Position numbers and translations under genes: made by a program
The notes under the pieces: model-generated
The model's database searches: none
Told to the model about the DNA's origin: nothing
What the model saw: only the letters and a program-made list of their open reading frames with translations
Origin: CAVZLD01 sp963776055
GTDB taxonomy: Bacteria > Planctomycetota > Planctomycetia > Pirellulales > Pirellulaceae
Direction: 5' to 3'
DNA: 64,000 nt
NCBI GenBank assembly: GCA_963776055.1
Contig: CAVZLD010000009.1
Coordinates: 310,001-374,000 of the forward strand
Shown: in pieces, positions 36,784 through 47,100 of the stretch
Layout: the number at the start of each line of letters is the position of its first letter
How positions within the stretch are numbered: position 1 is the stretch's first letter

Positions 36784-38320
36784 ATGAAGATTTTGAACCT
36801 GAAGCGTCGCATCGCGATCCTGCTGGTGTCGATCGGAATGATCCCCGCGAGCTGGGTCTGGTCGGCCGAGCTGCAGACGAATCTGGTCGTAGATCCCAGT
36901 TTTGAAGTCGTCGACGAAACAGATATCGGTGACTATAACTCGGTCCGGCTGCTCGAGTGGGAAGACGTGGAGGGCGACGACGACACGTTCGCCTACGCCT
37001 ACTCGCTGGACTACAGCGGAACGCCGCAGCCGCCTGGTGCCGGCGATTACCATTTCATGGGAGGAGTGAATACGCTGTTCGATGTTCCCTCCCTCGCCCA
37101 GTTGATGCCCGTGAACAATGGCCCCAGCGGTGAGCTGATCGCCTCGGGCAACGCGCGGTATGATTTGCGAGCCTTTTTTAGCAGCTACTTGGGGCAGGAT
37201 GAAGCCAATCGTGTGCGAGTTCGGTTCCTTGCCGGTGGGACGGAACTGGCGACGGACGAAGTGGGCGGTGGCGACTTCCTTCGCAGCTTGCCGTTTCTGG
37301 ATGGACGGCGATTCTGGGGGCAGGATGCGACCTGGGGCACGATCCCCGCCTCAACGACAGCGGTCGAAGTCGAGATTGTGCCCGACGGCGATGCCGAGTA
37401 CCTGGACGGTTACCTGGATCTGGTCGACTTTCGCATCGGCGGCCTGCCGTCGGATCTGGCGCTGCAACTGGAAGTCAACACCACGACCGGGACTGCGCAG
37501 ATCCAGAACTTGACCGAGACAGCGGTGGATGTGAACTACTACGAAATCCTCAGCCCCGCCGGCGCACTGGACGTTGATTGGCGGAGTCTGCAGGATCAGG
37601 ATCTCGAAGGCAGTGGTGGAACCAGCGGCACCGGAGATGGATGGGAAGAAGCCGGCGGAGTCAGTGCAAATGTCCTGTCGGAGTCCTTTCTGTTGGGGCA
37701 AACGCAGATCGATTCCGGTGACGCTTGGCAACTGGGCCGCGCATTTCAGCCTGGCCAGCCTCAAGATCTTGTGTTCCGGTACGGCTTAAGCAATGGCTTG
37801 CTGCTCTACGGCATTGTGCAGACCGTCGAGACTGGCCTTGTTGGCGACTACAACGGCAATGGAACCTTGGATACCGGAGACTTGGACCTGCAAGCGGTCG
37901 AAATCGCCCAGCAAACGAACAACCCGCTGTTTGACTTGACCGGCGACCAGATCGTCGACTTCGATGACCGCGAGGCGTGGCGGCACCGATTTGAAGAACG
38001 TCTACATTGGTGATGCGGACTTGAGTGGGGAGTTCGACACGACGGACTTTGTGCAGGTCTTCGTCAGCGGCAAGTACGAGACCCAACAATCAGCCCTTTG
38101 GGAAGAAGGCGACTGGAATGCGGACCTGCAGTTCGATACGGGCGACTTTGTGGCTGCGTTTGTCGACGGTGGGTACGAAAAAGGCCCGCGATCGCAGGGT
38201 GCCGTCAACGTCGTTCCCGAGCCTTCGGCGATGGGACTCGGCTTGTCGGCGGTTGGCCCCCTGGTGCTGAACCGGCGAAGGCGACGACGCAAGCGGACGG
38301 TTGCTCGGCGGTCGTTGTGA
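36784..38320 (+). CDS. Secreted dockerin-like/PEP-CTERM protein (paralogue 2, frameshifted)
   Basis: The N-terminus repeats that of the upstream gene (signal peptide, then 'QTNLVVDPSFEVVDET', with 'ASGNARYDLRAFFSSY' matching 'AAGDASYALNAFFSTY'). The C-terminal module has four calcium-loop-like segments ('GDYNGNGTLDTGDLDL', 'DLTGDQIVDFDDR', 'GDADLSGEFDTTDF', 'GDWNADLQFDTGDF') and ends in a PEP-CTERM signal (VVPEPSAMG, helix, RRRRRRKR). The frame breaks at the 'CACCGAT' near 37985: one extra C separates 'DDREAWR' from 'DLKNVYIGDADL'. The corrected length is about 512 residues. The same C-terminal module occurs in the endonuclease-like gene downstream and in the giant CotH protein. Confidence 0.82.
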
Positions 38321-38848
38321 CGCCGTTCGTTCCTAGGACCTAACGTAGCGGAGGCCAAGTCCTCGTGCTTGGTCAAGGCTTGATTCGCGGGACGCGCCGA
38401 CCATCCCAACCCGAAGCGTAAGTTTTCAAGTTGCACGTTTCGATCTTTCTCAACCCGAAGCGTAAGCGAGGGAACACTCTAGAACCGTTGGGACGTGTCT
38501 CCCTCGCTGACGCTTCGGGTTAGGATTTCGCGGGCATTCCGCACATCGGAGGAGGGGAATTCGGAAATGTGCGACTTCGAAGAGCGTAAGCGAGGGAGAA
38601 CTTTAGAACCGTTGGGACGTGTCTCCCTCGCTGACGCTTCGGGTTAGGATTTCGCGGGCATTCCGCACATCGGAGGAGGGAAATTCGGAAATGTGCAACT
38701 TTGAAAAGCGTCAGCGAGGGATGCGGACCGTTCCAGCTTCTCCCACGCTTGCCCTTTGGGTTGCGATTCCCCGACATGCCACCCGAATTCGCTGCGTCGA
38801 CAAAGCACCAGGTTTTCCATGGGTCACGGCCCAAGCGGGATTTTGATC
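38321..38848. other. Intergenic region dominated by REP-like repeats
   Basis: About 530 bp between two surface-protein genes hold the tandem hairpin repeats annotated separately. Short ORFs here in both directions (for example on the minus strand at 38520-38834) only translate the repeats ('NPKRQRG'-type words) and are not genes. The promoter of the endonuclease-like gene must lie between 38720 and 38848. Confidence 0.7.
38452..38720 (+). repeat. REP-like palindromic elements in a 124-bp tandem array
   Basis: Unit 1 (38460-38583) and unit 2 (38584-38707) are nearly identical, with the start of a third copy at 38708-38720. Each carries an inverted repeat. In unit 1 the arms are 38452-38473 and 38500-38521, 21 of 22 bases complementary (AACCCGAAGCGTAAGCGAGG against its complement), with a 26-base loop. 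The right arm recurs at 38624-38645. A half copy lies at about 38408-38422. I recall the same words ('GAAGCGTCAGCGAGGG') between genes of Rhodopirellula and relatives, which suggests a dispersed REP-like family. They may act as terminators or transposase-mobilised elements. Confidence 0.85.
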
Positions 38849-40825
38849 ATGTCTTTCCGAGTGTGCGTTTGTCTGTGCTTGCTTGTCGGCGGACTGCCGT
38901 TGCATGAAACGCGATCCGGCGAAATGCCTGATCTGCGGATTATGACCTTCAATGTGTGGACCGGCGAGGGCTCGAGCACAGGTCGTGAGATTATCGCCGA
39001 TGTGATTCGAGCCAGCGGAGCGGATATTGTTGGTCTGCAGGAGGTCGACAATGCGGCCGGGAAGCAGATTGCGGAGGCGTTGGACTATCATTACTTGCAA
39101 CAGTCCGGCAGCGACACGCAAATCATCAGTCGCTTTCCCATTCTCGAGAGAACTCGCCGAGTATGGGGGTCGCGAATTGAAATTACGCCAGGACACGACA
39201 TTTGGCTGTTTAACGCGCATTTGGCCGCCTATCCCTATCAGCCATACGACCTTCGAGACAGGACGTTGGCACAGGAGGAATCGGCCGTTATCGCTGCGGC
39301 GAATTCCGCTCGTGGTGGTCAGCTGACAGCGATGTTGCGTGATTTAGATGATTCGGGTGCACTCGGATCAGGTGATCCGGTATTCGTCACCGGTGACTTC
39401 AATGAGCCATCCCATCTGGATTGGACGCAGGCTGCGGCGGACGCGACCGATCGACCGTACGATTTGAAAGTGGAATACCCCACTTCGCAGAGGATTACCG
39501 AAAAGGGGTTGGTCGATTCTTTTCGAGCGGTTCGTCCCGTGGAACCTGTGCCGGGTGTCTTCGATTTTGGCTACACCTGGACTCCCGGATACCCGCCACC
39601 GAACGTGACCGCCAACGAAGTTCACGACCGTATTGACATCCTTTATCATCGTGACGGAGCGAATCAGCCTGTCATCCCAACAGCGGCATTCACACTCGGG
39701 CCGACCGTCGATCGAGATTCTGACCCGTCCATGACCGATCTCCCGGTGCCGGCTTACAACGCGGATCACCGGGCCGTCGTGGTGGAGTACGGCGTTCACG
39801 GTTTGAATGGAAGCACGCTCACGTTCTCGAAACTCGGATCCAATGGCAGTGCTATTCGTGACGACTACGGCGACCACCTGATTCCAACGCCCAACCTCCA
39901 GATCGACTATCAGTCGAACAGCGGCCCATGGAAGTTCTGGGAGGAGAGAAATTGGGGCGATGGAGGAGTCGCTCTGCTAGATTCCGGCGACGGCGATCCG
40001 GCGAATGGCCAGGCGGAATTCGCCGTGAAGCTGTTGCCCGAGGACTACTACCAAGGACAGTTCAGCCAATTCGACCTGCTCGACGGGTTGGATGACGACA
40101 GCATGGGACATACGGTCCAATGGCAACTCGTGCAAGAAGATGAAATCCTCTTCGGCGGAGTGGCCGAAGTCCCGGACGACGGTGTGGCGACGGTTTCCAC
40201 GGGGATGCTGGAACCCGTTTCTGGCTTATTGGAACTCAGACTGAACCACCTCGCCGGATTCGATAACCATTTGGCCGTTGACAACATCGCCTTTGATCAG
40301 GGCTTGTTGGGCGACTTCAACAGGAATGGATCGCTGGATGCGGCGGACATCGACGCGCTGAGCATGGAACTACGGTCAGCGAGTATGGATCTGCAATATG
40401 ATGTCAACGACGATGGGAAGCTCGATTCACAGGATCGAGTGTTCTGGGTGGAAACGCTCCGCAACACGTATTGGGGGGATTCCAATCTTGACGCCGAATT
40501 CGACACCGCCGATTTCGTCCATGTTTTTCAGATCGGCCAATACGAAGATGATTTCGAGGGCAACTCCGGATGGAATGAAGGCGATTGGGACGGAGATGGA
40601 GACTTCACCACGGCCGACATGGTGGTGGCTTTCCAAGAGGGAGGCTATGAAATCGGCCCGCGACTTCCGCCCGTGCCCGTGCCCGAACCAGCCAACGCCG
40701 GGCTGCCGCTCGTCCTCGCCATAGCGGCCGTGCTGTGCGCATCGCGATTTCGCTCGCCGCTTTCCGGCTGCCATTCGGCGGACAGCCTCCATCCCGGCGC
40801 GGCCGGGTGTCACGGTGCAGAGTAA
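38849..40825 (+). CDS. Secreted endonuclease/exonuclease/phosphatase-family protein with dockerin-like module and PEP-CTERM
   Basis: The 658-residue protein has a signal peptide (VCVCLCLLVGGLPLH). The EEP domain (about 28-325) keeps its catalytic motifs: 'MTFNVWTGEG', 'VGLQEVDN' (metal-binding Glu), 'FNAHLAAYPYQPYD', 'VFVTGDFNEPSHLDW' (Asp-x-Asn), 'RIDILYH' and 'ADHRAVVVE' (Asp-His). A beta-rich domain follows, then the shared calcium-loop module ('GDFNRNGSLDAADIDAL', 'DVNDDGKLDSQDR', 'GDSNLDAEFDTADF', 'GDWDGDGDFTTADM'). 'VPVPEPANAG' plus a helix forms a PEP-CTERM signal. Such EEP proteins can be secreted phosphodiesterases, nucleases or sphingomyelinase-like enzymes; the substrate is open. 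Start 38849 follows GCGGGA; an in-frame ATG ten codons upstream is possible. Confidence 0.85.
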   Translation: MSFRVCVCLCLLVGGLPLHETRSGEMPDLRIMTFNVWTGEGSSTGREIIADVIRASGADIVGLQEVDNAAGKQIAEALDYHYLQQSGSDTQIISRFPILERTRRVWGSRIEITPGHDIWLFNAHLAAYPYQPYDLRDRTLAQEESAVIAAANSARGGQLTAMLRDLDDSGALGSGDPVFVTGDFNEPSHLDWTQAAADATDRPYDLKVEYPTSQRITEKGLVDSFRAVRPVEPVPGVFDFGYTWTPGYPPPNVTANEVHDRIDILYHRDGANQPVIPTAAFTLGPTVDRDSDPSMTDLPVPAYNADHRAVVVEYGVHGLNGSTLTFSKLGSNGSAIRDDYGDHLIPTPNLQIDYQSNSGPWKFWEERNWGDGGVALLDSGDGDPANGQAEFAVKLLPEDYYQGQFSQFDLLDGLDDDSMGHTVQWQLVQEDEILFGGVAEVPDDGVATVSTGMLEPVSGLLELRLNHLAGFDNHLAVDNIAFDQGLLGDFNRNGSLDAADIDALSMELRSASMDLQYDVNDDGKLDSQDRVFWVETLRNTYWGDSNLDAEFDTADFVHVFQIGQYEDDFEGNSGWNEGDWDGDGDFTTADMVVAFQEGGYEIGPRLPPVPVPEPANAGLPLVLAIAAVLCASRFRSPLSGCHSADSLHPGAAGCHGAE

Positions 40826-41306
40826 ACATCGGTTGATGAATCGGACAGCCGCTTCCGACGCCCGGCTCGCAACCTTTGCCACAGACTGGCTCCTCGCACG
40901 GCGCTGGCTCGCAAGCCTCGCTGGCGGAACGACGCCCAACGCACTCGATCGCCTTTCCAACCCCATCCTGGGAAGGCGAAGCTTCTGGTGAGCCCTGTTC
41001 TTTGACGGACTTCCGGCCCCGGCGGGAGCCTCGCCTCCCGGTCTGGCAATGTGCTTTCGCCTGGGGAGCCAAACTCACCAGCCGCCGGCGCTAGCCTCAG
41101 TTCCTGCCGCACACCCCCCAAGAACGAGCGCTCGCGACCGATAGATTGGGGCGGGCTCCGTCACAGACCACAGCGTTTTTCTGGCGAAAAACGAAGGTGG
41201 TGGTTCCAATCGGAGGGGTACTTGGTAGATTTAGCCTTGCTGGAGAACTGTTTTTTTCGTTGGAGTCGCCACTTTGATTTCGTTGTTGAGCAAGGAAAAC
41301 CGACCC
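40826..41306. other. Intergenic region with GC-rich repeat-like words
   Basis: About 480 bp without a supported gene. The left half contains words that look like dispersed planctomycete repeats (for example GGCGGGAGCCTCGCCTCCCG at about 41018-41037, self-complementary around 'GGAGCC'). The right half is less GC-rich, has a T7 run near 41251-41258, and probably holds the promoter of the small PEP-CTERM gene. Confidence 0.4.
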
Positions 41307-41945
41307 ATGAGAAGTCACCGCGTGAGAAGAACAAAACGCCGCACAAGAAAACTGATCGGTGCCGCCTTCGGATTGACTTGTATCGGTGCGCCGTTCGCTC
41401 ACGCCGAGACGATTCTGACCGGACTCGACGTCAATAACGAGCCGGTTCCGGTGGACCATGGCTCCAATGCGCCGGGTACGCCGAACGTTGCGTTGACCTG
41501 GAGCGACAACTGGGATCAGTACGGCGGTTGGCCCAATGACCCCGGCGATGGTGTCTATCAAGTCGACGGCGTGACCCACACCGTGGAACTTGCCCCCGAG
41601 GCCGGTTGGAACGTGAAACTCATGGCGTTCGACCTGAACGTCTGGGGGAACGGCGGTGATACGGACGTCGACTGGTCACTGGACGGACCGGTGAGTGGCA
41701 ACTTGGGCAGCGGTACTGTCACGACGCCCGACGGAACGGTGACGAACAACGTGCTTGATCTCATGGGATCCGACGCGGAGACGTTGACTCTGACGCTTAC
41801 ACAAGTTTCCGGAATCGGTTCCTATCTGGCGATGGACAACTTGGCCTTCGACCAGATCCTTGTTCCCGAGCCGAGCGCGTTGATGCTTGCGCTGGCCGGA
41901 ATGGGGGGCTTAGGGGCATCCGCGATTCGTCGCAAGCGCAAATGA
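41307..41945 (+). CDS. Small secreted PEP-CTERM protein
   Basis: The 212-residue protein has an Arg-rich n-region (RRTKRRTRK), a hydrophobic signal helix ending 'PFAHAE', and a single beta-rich Gly/Asp/Thr domain ('NLGSGTVTTPDGTVTNN'). It ends in a canonical PEP-CTERM: VPEPSALMLALAGMGGLGAS, then 'IRRKRK'. AAGGAAA precedes ATG 41307. The domain is not recognised. Sorting by an exosortase/archaeosortase system encoded elsewhere is expected. It lies in the surface-protein cluster between the two TPR-sulfotransferases. Confidence 0.82.
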   Translation: MRSHRVRRTKRRTRKLIGAAFGLTCIGAPFAHAETILTGLDVNNEPVPVDHGSNAPGTPNVALTWSDNWDQYGGWPNDPGDGVYQVDGVTHTVELAPEAGWNVKLMAFDLNVWGNGGDTDVDWSLDGPVSGNLGSGTVTTPDGTVTNNVLDLMGSDAETLTLTLTQVSGIGSYLAMDNLAFDQILVPEPSALMLALAGMGGLGASAIRRKRK

Positions 41946-42116
41946 CCGTGTGTCCGTCAGCCGATTGCGCGGGCGTTCGGTTGGTTGCGCAGCAACCGGA
42001 GCGGGTTTCAGCGGTGAGACCGTTGTTGGGATCGTTGGCTGGCACTCCTCGTCGAATCGCAGCCTCGGGCTGGTGAGGAGAGCGCCACTGACTGGGAAGG
42101 CCCGTGCTGTTCCCTC

Positions 42117-43659
42117 ATGCCAGATCACTCCCGTACGACAGGCACGCTGACTCGCGTTCAACGCGAAGCCGGCCGGGCGTTGGAATGCGGCGATGTGGAA
42201 CGGGCGTTGGCGGTCTACGAGCAAGCGATTCTGCGCGACGCCGAGAATCTGCCTCTGGTAGCCGAATATGGTTTCCTGCTTTGGCGAATGTATGCATTTG
42301 ACCGGGGCCGTGTGCTGTTTGCCAAGCTGCTGGATGATCGACGCACTGATCTGCCAACCCTCAAGGCGATCGCCAAGCAGTTCTTTATGATCGGCCAGTT
42401 TGGCGACGCCGCCGCCACGATGCGCGTCGCCGTCCAACGTGACGGAGCCTTCGGATCGCGAGGCGGTGGAACTCTATGCGGGGGCCTTGGAACGCGATAA
42501 TCAAATCGCGCTGCGCGCGAGCAGGCCGAGCGAGCACTGTCAATCGACCCTGCCTCCAGCCGCGCCGTCCGATTGCTGGCTCATCTGGACAAACGCGCAG
42601 CGAAATACGAACGGGCCGTCGCACGCCTGCAGGACTATCTGGCGACGTACTCAAGCGACGGGGATTGGAGATTGCGGTACGAGTTGGCAGGCTCGCTCGA
42701 TCGCCTGGCGAAGTACGAGGAGGCATGGACCCAATTGGGACTGGCCAAGGCGCAACTCGCTTCCCAGACGAAGCCCCACCTGCGCAACTCGTATGCGATC
42801 CGGAAACGACAATGGGAGTTGGCCAAAGAAATCACCGATGCCGATCTCACGCGGTGGATTCGGGATGGCGAGCGTCTCAAAGACTCGCCCTTGCGGCTTA
42901 CGCTGCTCGCCGGTTTTCCGCGTTCGGGCACCACCTTGCTGGAACAGATGATTGCCGCCCATTCGGCGTGCATCGGAACCGACGAATCGGGCATTCTCTC
43001 GTCGCAGTTCATCGCGCCCCTGGTGTGGCAGGCGAAGTCGGCTGCCGACGCGATTATCGAAATCCGATCGTTCGATGCGGACCAACTTCGGGCCGGAAGA
43101 GAAACATACGAACGACTGACCCGAGCCTTTCTGCATGAGTCGCTGGATGGACGGTTGCTGATCGAGAAGGAACCCCTGCTCACACCCGATCTGGCAATCC
43201 CACTTCGACTATTTCCGGATGCTTCCCTGCTGATGCCACTTCGCGATCCTCGCGATGTCATCCTGAGCTATTACTTCACCATGGTTCCGCTGAATTGGAA
43301 CAGCGCCGGCGACAAGCATCATCGAGGCTGCTCGATTTTATTTTGACTGTATGCGGCATTGGTTGATGCTGCGCGATCGGCTGCCATGGCCGAAGCACGA
43401 GTTGCGCTATGAAGACTTGGTGGCCCATCCGGGCGACACGCTGAAAATGGTGGCCGGTTTTCTTGATCTGCCGTGGGACGAATCCATGCTCGACCGGCGA
43501 CGGCGTTCCGAACGCCGGGCGGTGCGGACCCCGACCTACGATGACATTACGAAGCCGATTTCTGATCGGGCGGTTGGGCGCTGGAGCCACTACGCGAAAT
43601 ACTTGGAACCCGCGCTGGAACCACTGCTGCCTTTCCTCAAGGCATTTGAGTACGAGTAG
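42117..43659 (+). CDS. TPR-repeat sulfotransferase, second copy (three frameshifts)
   Basis: It shares its layout with the sulfotransferase at 33.6 kb. The TPR-like N-terminal half has 'GRALECGDVERALAVYEQAI', 'GQFGDAAATMRVAV' and 'EQAERALSIDPASSRAVRLL'. The sulfotransferase domain has the PAPS 5' motif GFPRSGTTLLEQM, the 3' motif RDPRDVILSYY, and C-terminal 'LRYEDLVAHPGDTL' and 'YDDITKPISDRAVGRW'. Three corrections restore one frame: an extra G near 42445, a missing base near 42518 and an extra G near 43309, where 'LNWNSA' continues as 'SIIEAARFYFDCMRHW'. The corrected length is about 514 residues. The parts fit the family so well that an active gene is more likely than a pseudogene. Confidence 0.83.
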
Positions 43660-43720
43660 ATCCAACCTGCCGTAGCGGAAATGCCGCAGGGCTCGGCGCG
43701 ACAGTGATGCAACGTGCTGT

Positions 43721-43779
43721 CGCAGCGTCGCAGCGTCGTCGTCTTGTCGTCTTGTCGTCTTGTCGTCTGTCGTCTTGTC
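43721..43779 (+). repeat. Microsatellite (GTCTTGTC-type 8-mer and CGTCG words)
   Basis: Four uninterrupted or nearly uninterrupted copies of the 8-mer GTCTTGTC follow 'CGCAGCGT' repeats; one copy has lost a T. The indels between copies suggest slippage. Confidence 0.85.
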
Positions 43780-43830
43780 AACGGGCTCAGTCTGGTGGAT
43801 GGGTTCCGTCGTGTAGCCCTGTAGTTTTGT

Positions 43831-43967
43831 AGGGTGACCTCAGCGAAGCGCAAGCCCACCAGCTTGTGATGTAGCACTTCCTCGCGGACGTTGCGCAGAA
43901 CTCCCGTCAGGATGGCGTTGCCGTCCGTTTGGTGGGCTTGCGCTCGCTTTGCTCGCTGAGCCCACCC
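43831..43967. repeat. Long imperfect inverted repeat (MITE/hairpin-like element)
   Basis: The left arm at 43831-43860 (AGGGTGACCTCAGCG... CAAGCCCACC) and the right arm at 43931-43967 are inverted copies of each other. The right arm has an extra eight-base 'GCTCGCTT'-type word. They enclose about 70 bp. The AGGGTGG tip resembles that of the element at 55.6 kb, so both may belong to one family of non-autonomous elements. Confidence 0.65.
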
Positions 43968-44105
43968 TCCTCTTCTTCTCCACTGCCACTTCGCTCGCTG
44001 AGCCCACGCTTCCACTTTGCGTTGTCGCCTTGCTCGCTCAGCCTCACTGTTTGACGTGTGTGACCACTTGATTTTCCTTTGTTGGTCTCGGAACGGACGA
44101 TTTCC

Positions 44106-44135
44106 TTGCACTCCGTTTGGCGCTTGGAATATACT
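44106..44135 (+). promoter_or_regulatory. Sigma-70-type promoter of the giant surface-protein gene, near-leaderless
   Basis: TTGCAC (44106-44111) and TATACT (44130-44135) are separated by 18 bp. Transcription would start about 44142, only two bases before ATG 44144, so the mRNA would lack a normal 5' leader and ribosome-binding site. No Shine-Dalgarno sequence is seen before the ATG, which fits. Confidence 0.6.
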
Positions 44136-44143
44136 CAGTTTCT

Positions 44144-47100
44144 ATGAATCAATATCGAATTTTGCGAAGAAACAGGCTGCGAAGCGGCGAAAGGCTGGAA
44201 GACCGCCGGTTGCTGGCGACCCTCCCCGTGATCTCGGAATTCATGGCGGCGAACCAGTCGACGCTGCTCGATGAGTTCGGAGACTATTCGGATTGGATCG
44301 AGATCCACAATCCGACGGACCAGCCCATCCCTCTCGGGGGATGGCACCTGACGGACGACGCCGAGGACCTGACACAGTGGACGCTGCCCGATTTGACTCT
44401 GACCGCCGGTGACTTCCTTGTGGTCCACGCCTCGGGCCGCGATCGGGCAGAAGCGGGGCTCCCGCTGCATACCAACTTTCGATTGGATACGGATGGTGAA
44501 TTCTTGGCTTTGGTGCAGCCCGACGGACAGACCATTGTCAGTTCGTTTGCGCCCGAGTTTCCTCGCCAAGTGGCGGACATTTCGTACGGGTGGTCGGCCA
44601 ATCAACTGGAGCGAGGCTACTTGAATCCGGCGACTCCCGGATCGATCAACCCGCCGCAGACCGCGATCGATCCGCTGCAATCCGTGCTGATCAACGAGAT
44701 CATGTATCATCCGGCCAGCGAGGATGATGCGCACGAATACGTAGAACTTTGGAACGCCGGAACGGAATCCCTCTCGTTGGCAGGCTGGCAGATCACCGGA
44801 GGCGTGGAGTTCTCTTTTCCCGAGTTGACCCTTGCGCCAAACCAGTACCTGATCGTGGCCGCCGATGTTCCCTCATTCCTCGCGGAGTATGGTGTCGGTG
44901 CGACGGTGGTGGGACCGTGGTCCGGTCGATTGAGCAATTCCCGCGACACGATCACACTGCGAACGCAGCGGGCGATCGACAGGACCGAGTAACTTACGCC
45001 GATGAAGGGCGACTGGGCACAACGAGCGCGCGGGCCCGATGACCGCGGTCACCAGGGATGGATCTGGACGGATGACCACGATGGCGGTGGTGGATCGTTG
45101 GAATTGGTGAATCCCTGATCTGCCCAACGAGTACGGGGCGAATTGGAATGCGAGCCCCGTGGGAGGGCACACCCGGCCAAGTCAACTCGCAAGCCGTGAC
45201 AAATACGGCGCCCTTGATCGTGGACACGCGACACGACCCGCCGATTCCACGCGCCGGCGGATCCGGTGGTCATCCAGACGCGTGTGCTGGATGAACAGGT
45301 CCTGGGGATCAGCGTCACGTTGCACTGGCGCGTCGACGGGGAAGCGGATTTCCAGGTCGCTCCGATGCGCGACAATGGGCAACAGGGCGATCTGCTCGCC
45401 GGCGATGGACTGTATCAGGTCACGCTGCCCGCCTTGCCCGACCGGACCGTTGTCGAATACTACGTGCAGGCGGAAGATGCAGCAGGGCAGGTGCGCACCT
45501 GGCCGGCGCCGACGGTCGATTCCGGACAAGTCACCAATGCGCTCTACCAGGTGATCGATGAGTTCGACCCGACAGCCGCATGGCAGCCCGGCAGTCCGCT
45601 GGTGGTTTACGAGATCATGACGGCAGCGGAACGAGAGGAGTTCACGAACATCGTTCGGCAAAGCGATGCCCAGATGAACGCGACCTTGATCAGCGTTCAC
45701 AGCGACGGGATGGAGGTTCGACACAACGCGGGGATTCGGATTCGAGGGCAGGGGAGTCGAAGCCACAATCCCCCCAACAATCGAATCAACCTTCCCAGCG
45801 ATCGCCCGTGGCGTGGCGTGTCGGCGTTGAACATCAACGCCAATCAGATCCAGGACCAGATTGCCGGAAGCCTTCTGTTCCGTCTCGCGGGGTTGCCCGC
45901 AGCACAAGCCACGGCCGTGCGGATGTTCAGTAACGGCGTCAACCTGTACGAGGATCAGCTGTACGCCCACGTCGAACCGCTGAACAGCAGTTTCGCATCG
46001 GACCACTTTCCGCTGGATCCCAACGGAAATGTCTACCGCGGCAATCGTGCCTCCAACTCACCGCCCGGTGGTCTGGGGGCCGGGTTGTACTATCGCGGAC
46101 CGGATCCGGAGCCGTACGTCAGCTATGGCAAGCTGACCAATGCCAGTCAAGCCGATTGGTCGGATGTGATTCATCTGACAGACGTCCTGAACAACGCTCC
46201 CGACGAAACCTATCTGGAGCAGGTTGCCGAGGTCATTGATATCGATCAGTGGTTGCGGTTCTTCGGTCTCAATGCGTTGTTGAGCAACACCGAGGGCGGC
46301 TTGGTCAATGGCGATCGTCAGGGCGATGACTACGCGATGTATCGGGGAATCGAGGATCCCCGGTTCGTGATGATTCCGCACGATCTCGATTCGCTTTTCT
46401 CTAGCGTGACGCGCGGGCTTCTGGCGGCAACAAACGTTCCCGCGCTGGGCCGACTGATCCTGCATCCGGAGATTCGGCCGCGCTACTATCAGCATTTGCA
46501 CGATCTGATCGACAACCTGCTTGTTGGCCAGCGATACCGAGGCCCTGTTGCGCGAGTCGCTGCGGAATGTGAGCTCCCCACAACAAATCGATGGGATCAT
46601 CCAATTCCTGCATGATCGATCCGCTTACGTCCGCTCGGTGATTCCCTCGGGTGTGCAGCTTGAGTCACTGCTGCCGGTGGAACAGGGAATTCGCAAGACG
46701 GCGGAACCGGTGGCTGCGCTGCATGGTCTGGCGGACTATCGCGCGCAGTCCGTGTTGGTCAACGGATATCCGGCGACCTTCCGCACGAACAACGAGTGGC
46801 AGTTGGGCAGTTACGTGGCCAGTCCGGTGGTTTTCGGGGCGACGTGGAGATACCGCGACGATGGCAGCGACCAGGGACAAGCCTGGCGTGAACTGGATTT
46901 TGAAGTCGACGAGAACTGGAAGGAGGGACGGGCCCAATTGGGGTACGGTGACCGCGATGAACGGACCGTCGTCGACTTTGGCCCCGACCCGGACAACAAG
47001 TACATCACGACCTATTTCCGGCACGAGTTCGAGATTTCCGATGCGTCCCGCTACCTGGACCTCGCACTGGAGTACGTGCGGGATGACGGGGCTGTCATCT

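Larger units (their letters stand above)
43660..44143. other. Intergenic region with microsatellite and hairpin element
   Basis: About 480 bp before the giant lamin-tail/CotH gene. It contains a TCGTCTTG-type microsatellite (43721-43779), a long imperfect inverted repeat (43831-43967) and a strong sigma-70-like promoter (44106-44135). No gene is supported. Confidence 0.7.

Noticed and set aside
38520..38834. Minus-strand ORF (104 aa)
   Set aside because: It translates the REP-like repeats ('NPKRQRG') and is not a protein gene.
44749..45554. Several short frames between the first and second pieces of the giant gene
   Set aside because: They are pieces of one protein separated by indels, not separate genes.
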